DNA of 64,000 nucleotides, from contig NZ_JANJOU010000023.1 in NCBI RefSeq assembly GCF_024594815.1, positions 1-64,000 on the forward strand. The letters run 5' to 3'. This stretch comes from Roseomonas populi (GTDB lineage: Bacteria > Pseudomonadota > Alphaproteobacteria > Acetobacterales > Acetobacteraceae). A program made the position numbers and the translations under genes. Below the pieces are notes generated by a model. It was not told the DNA's origin. It ran no database searches and saw only the letters and a list, made by a program, of their open reading frames with translations. Shown piece after piece: positions 60,583-64,000 of this stretch; position 1 is the first letter of the stretch, and the number at the start of each line of letters is the position of its first letter.

Positions 60583-61581
60583 ATGTCGCAGCATCACGCC
60601 CTGCCGCGCCGCGGCCTTGCCGGGGCGGCCGCGCTCGCGGCCCTCGCCACCGGCGCGCCCGCACTCGCCGCCGGTGACGCGCCCCGCATCCAGGGAGAGG
60701 AGCACTGGGCGAAGAAGGGCGAGGTGAACCTCTATCTCTGGCGCCGGCGCGCGGCCGGGGACGGCGCGGCGAAGAAGCCCGTGCTCTTCCTCGTCCACGG
60801 ATCCTCCTTCTCCGGGCGCGGCGGATTCGACCTGCAGGTGCCCGGCCATCCCGGCTACTCGATGATGGAGCACTTCGCCGGGCTGGGCTTCGACGTGTGG
60901 ACGATGGACCACGAGAACTACGGCAAGTCCTCCCGCACGGAGAGCAACTCCGACATCCGCTCCGGCGTGGAGGACCTGAAGGCCGGCTTCGCGAAGGTGG
61001 AGGAGGTGACGGGGCAGCGCGCCCTGATGGTCTATGGCCAGTCCTCCGGCGCGATCCGCGCCGGGCGCTTCACGAACGAGGTGCCGGACCGGGTGGAGCG
61101 GCTGGTGCTGGACGCCTTCACCTATACCGGAGAGGGCGCGCCGGAGATCATGCGGCGGCGGGACGCGGTGGCGAGCTACCGCGCGCGGAACTACCGCATG
61201 ATGAACCGCGAGTCCTTCGTAGGCATCTTCAGCCGCGACAACCCCTCCACCTTCGAGGCCGCGGTGCCGCAGGCGCTGGCCGACTACGAGCTGGCGCTGA
61301 CGGACCGCGCGCCGAGCGGCACCTATCTCGACATGGCCGCGAACATGCCGATGGTGAATCCGAAGCGCATCCCCTGCCCCGTGCTGATGTGCCGGGCGGA
61401 GACGGACGGGAACGCGACGGACGCGGAGCTGCTGGACTTCTTCGGGCAGTTGCCGAACCGGGACAAGCAGTTCGCGATGATGCGGGGCATCGCGCATGTC
61501 GCGGTGCTCGGCACCAACCGGCACCGGATCTGGCACGTGATGGAGGAGTTCCTCACGCTTCCCGGGCTGCGCGGGGCGTAG
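60583..61581 (+). CDS. Exported alpha/beta hydrolase
   Basis: A 332-residue protein behind GGAGGAGCG. The N-terminus HHALPRRGLAGAAALAALAT is a Tat-type signal with cleavage near ALA-AGD. The hydrolase fold is clear: VLFLVHGSSFSGRGGFDLQV (oxyanion HG), FDVWTMDHENYGKSSRTESN, the nucleophile elbow ALMVYGQSSGAIRAGRF (G-Q-S-S-G), and the acid/His region CRAETDGNATDAELLDFFGQ with RGIAHVAVLGTNRH. Substrates may be esters or lactones. It stands next to an M20 peptidase gene (convergent) with a shared terminator. No catabolic partners are near, so specificity is open. Confidence 0.82.
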   Translation: MSQHHALPRRGLAGAAALAALATGAPALAAGDAPRIQGEEHWAKKGEVNLYLWRRRAAGDGAAKKPVLFLVHGSSFSGRGGFDLQVPGHPGYSMMEHFAGLGFDVWTMDHENYGKSSRTESNSDIRSGVEDLKAGFAKVEEVTGQRALMVYGQSSGAIRAGRFTNEVPDRVERLVLDAFTYTGEGAPEIMRRRDAVASYRARNYRMMNRESFVGIFSRDNPSTFEAAVPQALADYELALTDRAPSGTYLDMAANMPMVNPKRIPCPVLMCRAETDGNATDAELLDFFGQLPNRDKQFAMMRGIAHVAVLGTNRHRIWHVMEEFLTLPGLRGA

Positions 61582-61593
61582 TCCGCCCCGCGC
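61569..61593. terminator. Hairpin overlapping a stop codon between convergent genes
   Basis: GCGCGGGGCG (61569-61578) pairs perfectly with CGCCCCGCGC (61584-61593) around TAGTC, which contains the hydrolase stop. It probably terminates both the hydrolase and the M20 peptidase transcripts. Confidence 0.6.
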
Positions 61594-61603
61594 GGTCCAG
61601 GGT

Positions 61604-63016
61604 TCAGCGGGCCGGCGTGCCGGGCTCGCCCAGGTCCCACCAGATGCCAGCGAAGGCGGCCAGGCCTTCGCGCATCATGGCGGGGATCACGTGCTCGTCC
61701 GGGCCGTGCTGCTTGCAGCCGTTGTAGGAGTGCGGGACCCAGACGAGCGGCGTGCCCAGCAGGTCCACGAAGACATCGCCCGGCAGGCCGCCCGAGGCGT
61801 TGGGGGTGACCTGCACGCGGGTGTTCAGCGACTTTTCCATGCTCGCCTTTGTCCAGAGCACCCAGGGGCTGTCCGGCGGGGTGCGGCTGGCGGGCATGCG
61901 GATGCCGGTCTTCTCGATGGCGACCTTCTGGAAGCCGTGGGCGTCCAGGTGGGCGCGCAGGGCGGGCTCGAACTTCGCGGGATCGGAATCGCCGGTGTAG
62001 CGGATCTGGCAGACGGCGCGGGCGTCGGGGGCCACGGCGTTCACCGGGGCCTCCGGGCGGCCGCTAATCATCGCCAGCACGATGAAGCTCGCCCAGCCGT
62101 AGATCTTCTCGGCCGGGGTCAGGCCGGGCTCGCCCCAGCCCTCGTCGATGGTGGCGGCGCCCTCCCCTCCCCCAACGGGGCAGCCCTCCAGCGCGGCGCG
62201 GATATTGGCGGGCACCGTCTCACCGGGCAGCCAGTCGCGGACGAGGATCTTGCCGTGCTGATCGGCGATGCTGGCGATGGCGTGGGAGAGGAGGATGGCG
62301 GGATCGGTGGTGAGGCCGCCCCAGTGGCCGGAATGCACGCCGCCGTTCCGCAGCTTCACCACGAGGTCGAACATGAAGCTGCCGCGGGAGCCAGCGGCGA
62401 TGGTGGGGAGCGCCGGTTCCACGCGCGGGCCGTCCGAGGCGATGAGGGCGTCGGCGGCGAGTTCTTCCTTATGAGCTTCCACGAAGGGGCGGAGGCCCTT
62501 GGAGCCCAGCTCCTCCGACATCTCCAGCACCAGCTTCACGTTGGCGCCGAGCACCCCGCCCCGCTCCGCCAGCACGGCTTCCAGCGCCGCGAGGTTGATG
62601 ATGTGCTGGCCCTTGTTGTCGGCGGTGCCGCGCCCGTACCAGAGGCCGTCCTTCTCCGTGACGGCCCAGGGCTTGATGCCGTCGCTCCACTGGTCCTCCA
62701 GCCCGCGCACCGTGTCGCCGTGGCCGTAGAGCAGGACAGTGGGGCGCGACGGGTCCTCGATGCGCTCAGCGATGAGGATGGGACCGCAGTCCGGCTCGGG
62801 GTTCGCGTGGATGGAGGAGGTGAAGCCGAGGCGGGCGACCCAGGGCTGGATGCCCTCCTCCAGGTAGCGCTGGCACTCGGCGGCCGCGGCGGGGTCCTGC
62901 GAGGTGGAGGGGATGGCGATCAGCGCGGCTAGGCGCTCGCGGAAGGCGCCGCTATCGAACTCGGCGGTGGCGCGGGCGATGGCGGCGTCGCGGCCGGACC
63001 CGGCGGTGCTGGACAT
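61604..63016 (-). CDS. M20-family metallopeptidase
   Basis: A 470-residue di-zinc peptidase. The start at 63016 is chosen over 63136 as it gives a clean cytoplasmic N-terminus. The zinc ligands are VLLYGHGDTVRGLEDQWSDG (H, D), LWYGRGTADNKGQHIINLAA (bridging D), LVLEMSEELGSKGLRPFV (catalytic E-E), ALIASDGPRVEPALPT (D) and PHSYNGCKQHGPDEHV (C-terminal H). The dimerisation domain follows RGSFMFDLVVKLRNGGVHSG. It resembles the carnosinase-like M20 dipeptidases. No signal peptide is visible. Confidence 0.9.
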   Translation of the reverse strand: MSSTAGSGRDAAIARATAEFDSGAFRERLAALIAIPSTSQDPAAAAECQRYLEEGIQPWVARLGFTSSIHANPEPDCGPILIAERIEDPSRPTVLLYGHGDTVRGLEDQWSDGIKPWAVTEKDGLWYGRGTADNKGQHIINLAALEAVLAERGGVLGANVKLVLEMSEELGSKGLRPFVEAHKEELAADALIASDGPRVEPALPTIAAGSRGSFMFDLVVKLRNGGVHSGHWGGLTTDPAILLSHAIASIADQHGKILVRDWLPGETVPANIRAALEGCPVGGGEGAATIDEGWGEPGLTPAEKIYGWASFIVLAMISGRPEAPVNAVAPDARAVCQIRYTGDSDPAKFEPALRAHLDAHGFQKVAIEKTGIRMPASRTPPDSPWVLWTKASMEKSLNTRVQVTPNASGGLPGDVFVDLLGTPLVWVPHSYNGCKQHGPDEHVIPAMMREGLAAFAGIWWDLGEPGTPAR

Positions 63017-63094
63017 GAACAGTGAGCCTTCCTTTGGATCTGGCCCATCCAATAGGCCCGATGGCGGCAGGGCGGGAGAGCCCCGACGATACGC

Positions 63095-63131
63095 TTTGTC
63101 GAACGGCGTACCGGGCCGTTGCCTCGACAAA
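63095..63131. repeat. Hairpin-forming inverted repeat between divergent genes
   Basis: TTTGTCGA (63095-63102) and TCGACAAA (63124-63131) are perfect complements. Between them ACGGC (63103-63107) pairs with GCCGT (63115-63119), leaving TGCC unpaired. The 37-base element lies in the 210-base gap between the M20 gene and the DUF374 gene and could be an operator or an attenuator-like hairpin. Confidence 0.45.
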
Positions 63132-63140
63132 GCCACAAGC

Positions 63141-63173
63141 TTGACCCAGACTGGTGGTGGGAATTTTTCCCAC
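63141..63173 (+). promoter_or_regulatory. Possible promoter with overlapping palindrome
   Basis: TTGACC (63141-63146), a good -35, is followed by 17 bases and TTTTTC, a weak -10. A perfect 7-3-7 palindrome, GTGGGAA-TTT-TTCCCAC, spans 63157-63173 across the -10. Such an overlap suggests repression of the DUF374 gene by a bound protein. Together with the hairpin just to the left it makes this gap unusually structured. Confidence 0.35.
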
Positions 63174-63226
63174 GGAATTCACTTATGCAGGTGCTTCAAG
63201 CCGCCTCGATCCCGGATACGGAAGCC

Positions 63227-63949
63227 ATGCCGATGCCGTCGCCGACCTCGAGAAAGCGCAGCCCTGTCGCCCGTACCGTGAAGGCCATCACGCGCCGCCT
63301 ACCCTTCGCGCAGGCGATTGGGTGGTATCTCCGGCTCTGCCAGAGCACGGCGCGCTGGGAGATCCTGGGCGCGGAACCGCTGCGCGAGATGGCGGCCGAG
63401 CCAAGGGGCTTCGTCATGGCGTTCTGGCATGAATGCCTGCCGCTCATGCCCGCGGCCTGGGCACGGCTCTGGGCGACGATGCCGGCTGACGTGCCCCGAA
63501 AGCCCGGCCTGGTGCTCGTCTCCCGCAGCCGGGACGGCACGATGATCGCGGCATCCCTGGCGCGGTTCGGGCTGACCGTGGTGGCCGGCAGTTCCTCGCG
63601 CGGGGGCGGCAATGCCGGGCGCGTGCTGCTGCGCGGCGTGCGTGCGGGCAACGTGGCCGTCGTGGTCCCGGACGGGCCACGGGGCCCGCGTCGCCAGGTT
63701 TCGGACGGGGCAGGCCGGCTGGCCGCCATGGCCGGCGTGCCGATCGTGCCCTGCGGGGCCTTCGCCTCGCCAGCCCGGCGTCTGGGCTCGTGGGACCGGA
63801 TGATCCTGCCGATGCCCTTCGCGCGCTGCGTGGCCGTGGTCGGCAGGCCGATCGATCCGGCAGGGATGAGCGCAGAGGACCTGGCCGCCGCGCTCTCCCT
63901 CTCGCTGAACGAGGCGATGGCGAGCGCGGAGGGCGCGCGCGCGCGCTGA
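63227..63949 (+). CDS. DUF374 lysophospholipid-acyltransferase-family protein
   Basis: A 240-residue protein of the DUF374 group, related to LpxL/PlsC acyltransferases. The ATG at 63227 is preferred (GGAAGCC upstream); in-frame ATGs at 63185 and 63233 remain possible. The blocks are FVMAFWHECLPLMPAAWARL (F-W-H-x-x-L), LVSRSRDGTMIAASLARFGL, VVAGSSSRGGGNAGRVLLRG, VAVVVPDGPRGPRRQVSDGA and GVPIVPCGAFASPARRLG-S-W. In related species this enzyme may acylate lipid A/Kdo intermediates and is often near kdtA/lpxK. Those genes are not in this window. Confidence 0.85.
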   Translation: MPMPSPTSRKRSPVARTVKAITRRLPFAQAIGWYLRLCQSTARWEILGAEPLREMAAEPRGFVMAFWHECLPLMPAAWARLWATMPADVPRKPGLVLVSRSRDGTMIAASLARFGLTVVAGSSSRGGGNAGRVLLRGVRAGNVAVVVPDGPRGPRRQVSDGAGRLAAMAGVPIVPCGAFASPARRLGSWDRMILPMPFARCVAVVGRPIDPAGMSAEDLAAALSLSLNEAMASAEGARAR

Positions 63950-63954
63950 GCGAA

Positions 63955-63980
63955 GGCCCGCCGCTTCCCCGCGGCGGGCC
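63955..63980 (+). terminator. Hairpin after the DUF374 gene
   Basis: GGCCCGCCGC (63955-63964) pairs perfectly with GCGGCGGGCC (63971-63980) around TTCCCC, five bases after the stop. No T-run follows. The last 20 bases of the window hold no recognisable gene. Confidence 0.6.
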
Positions 63981-64000
63981 GTGCCGGGCGCGCTCAGGCG

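Noticed and set aside
63981-64000. Stop codon of a minus-strand gene at the window edge
   Set aside because: A TCA at 63995-63997 could be one, but too few bases remain to support a gene.

Overview
The window is high-GC DNA of alphaproteobacterial type. It most resembles Acetobacteraceae of the Roseomonas group. The basis is very strong G/C bias at third codon positions, six TctC/Bug solute receptors without their membrane partners, an NsrR/Hmp module, and BolA next to a CGFS glutaredoxin. The assignment is inferred from gene content and codon use; no database search was possible.

Layout. 1-123 is the N-terminus of an M42-type peptidase. About 124-2055 is an AT-richer islet with one large gene, an unusual protein with a NucS-like PD-(D/E)XK nuclease domain. 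The islet abuts a gene tail (2053-2349) that has lost its start. 2431-6545 is a core run: purL, bolA, grxD and an MFS transporter. 6621-9719 has two TctC receptors and an amino-acid receptor. 9860-12286 has a TspO-like membrane protein, rpsD behind tandem hairpins, a small membrane protein and a DUF3237 protein. 12406-16831 looks catabolic: TctC, a COG3618 amidohydrolase and a MarR regulator divergent from an FAD monooxygenase, with a perfect operator between them. 16882-19847 is a nitric-oxide response module: hmp divergent from nsrR plus an HPP-CBS membrane protein, with two NsrR-like palindromes in the gap.

20917-23331 is a three-gene phospholipid block (acyltransferase, CdsA-like, CDP-alcohol transferase). 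26569-27210 is a DUF1826 gene behind a Zur-like palindrome. 27223-31369 holds a GNAT protein, cysS, a PfpI-family protein and gltX. gltX is translationally coupled to a small protein and to an apparent NAD-synthetase relative that has lost the residues of both active sites. 33249-41657 is mixed metabolism: an SDR, a nicotinate phosphoribosyltransferase, class II DAHP synthase, small exported and membrane proteins, a stand-alone CheB domain, glutathione reductase and a DUF6492 protein. 41680-48607 has a semialdehyde dehydrogenase and a GntR-linked catabolic run (FAH-like hydrolase, Zn cyclase, two TctC paralogues). 48665-57709 includes an MpaB-type oxygenase, an M15 peptidase with a peptidoglycan-binding domain, glmS-glmU, gph, a cupin divergent from a TetR regulator, and a binding protein. 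57799-57873 is tRNA-Val(CAC). The end carries an EF-hand protein, a nucleobase permease with an ATPase-like tail, a Tat-type hydrolase, an M20 peptidase and a DUF374 acyltransferase.

The most informative points are the nuclease islet with its gene-truncating edge, the apparently inactive NAD-synthetase relative beside gltX, the NsrR and Zur palindromes, and the permease fusion. No CRISPR array, insertion sequence, integrase or rRNA gene was seen.
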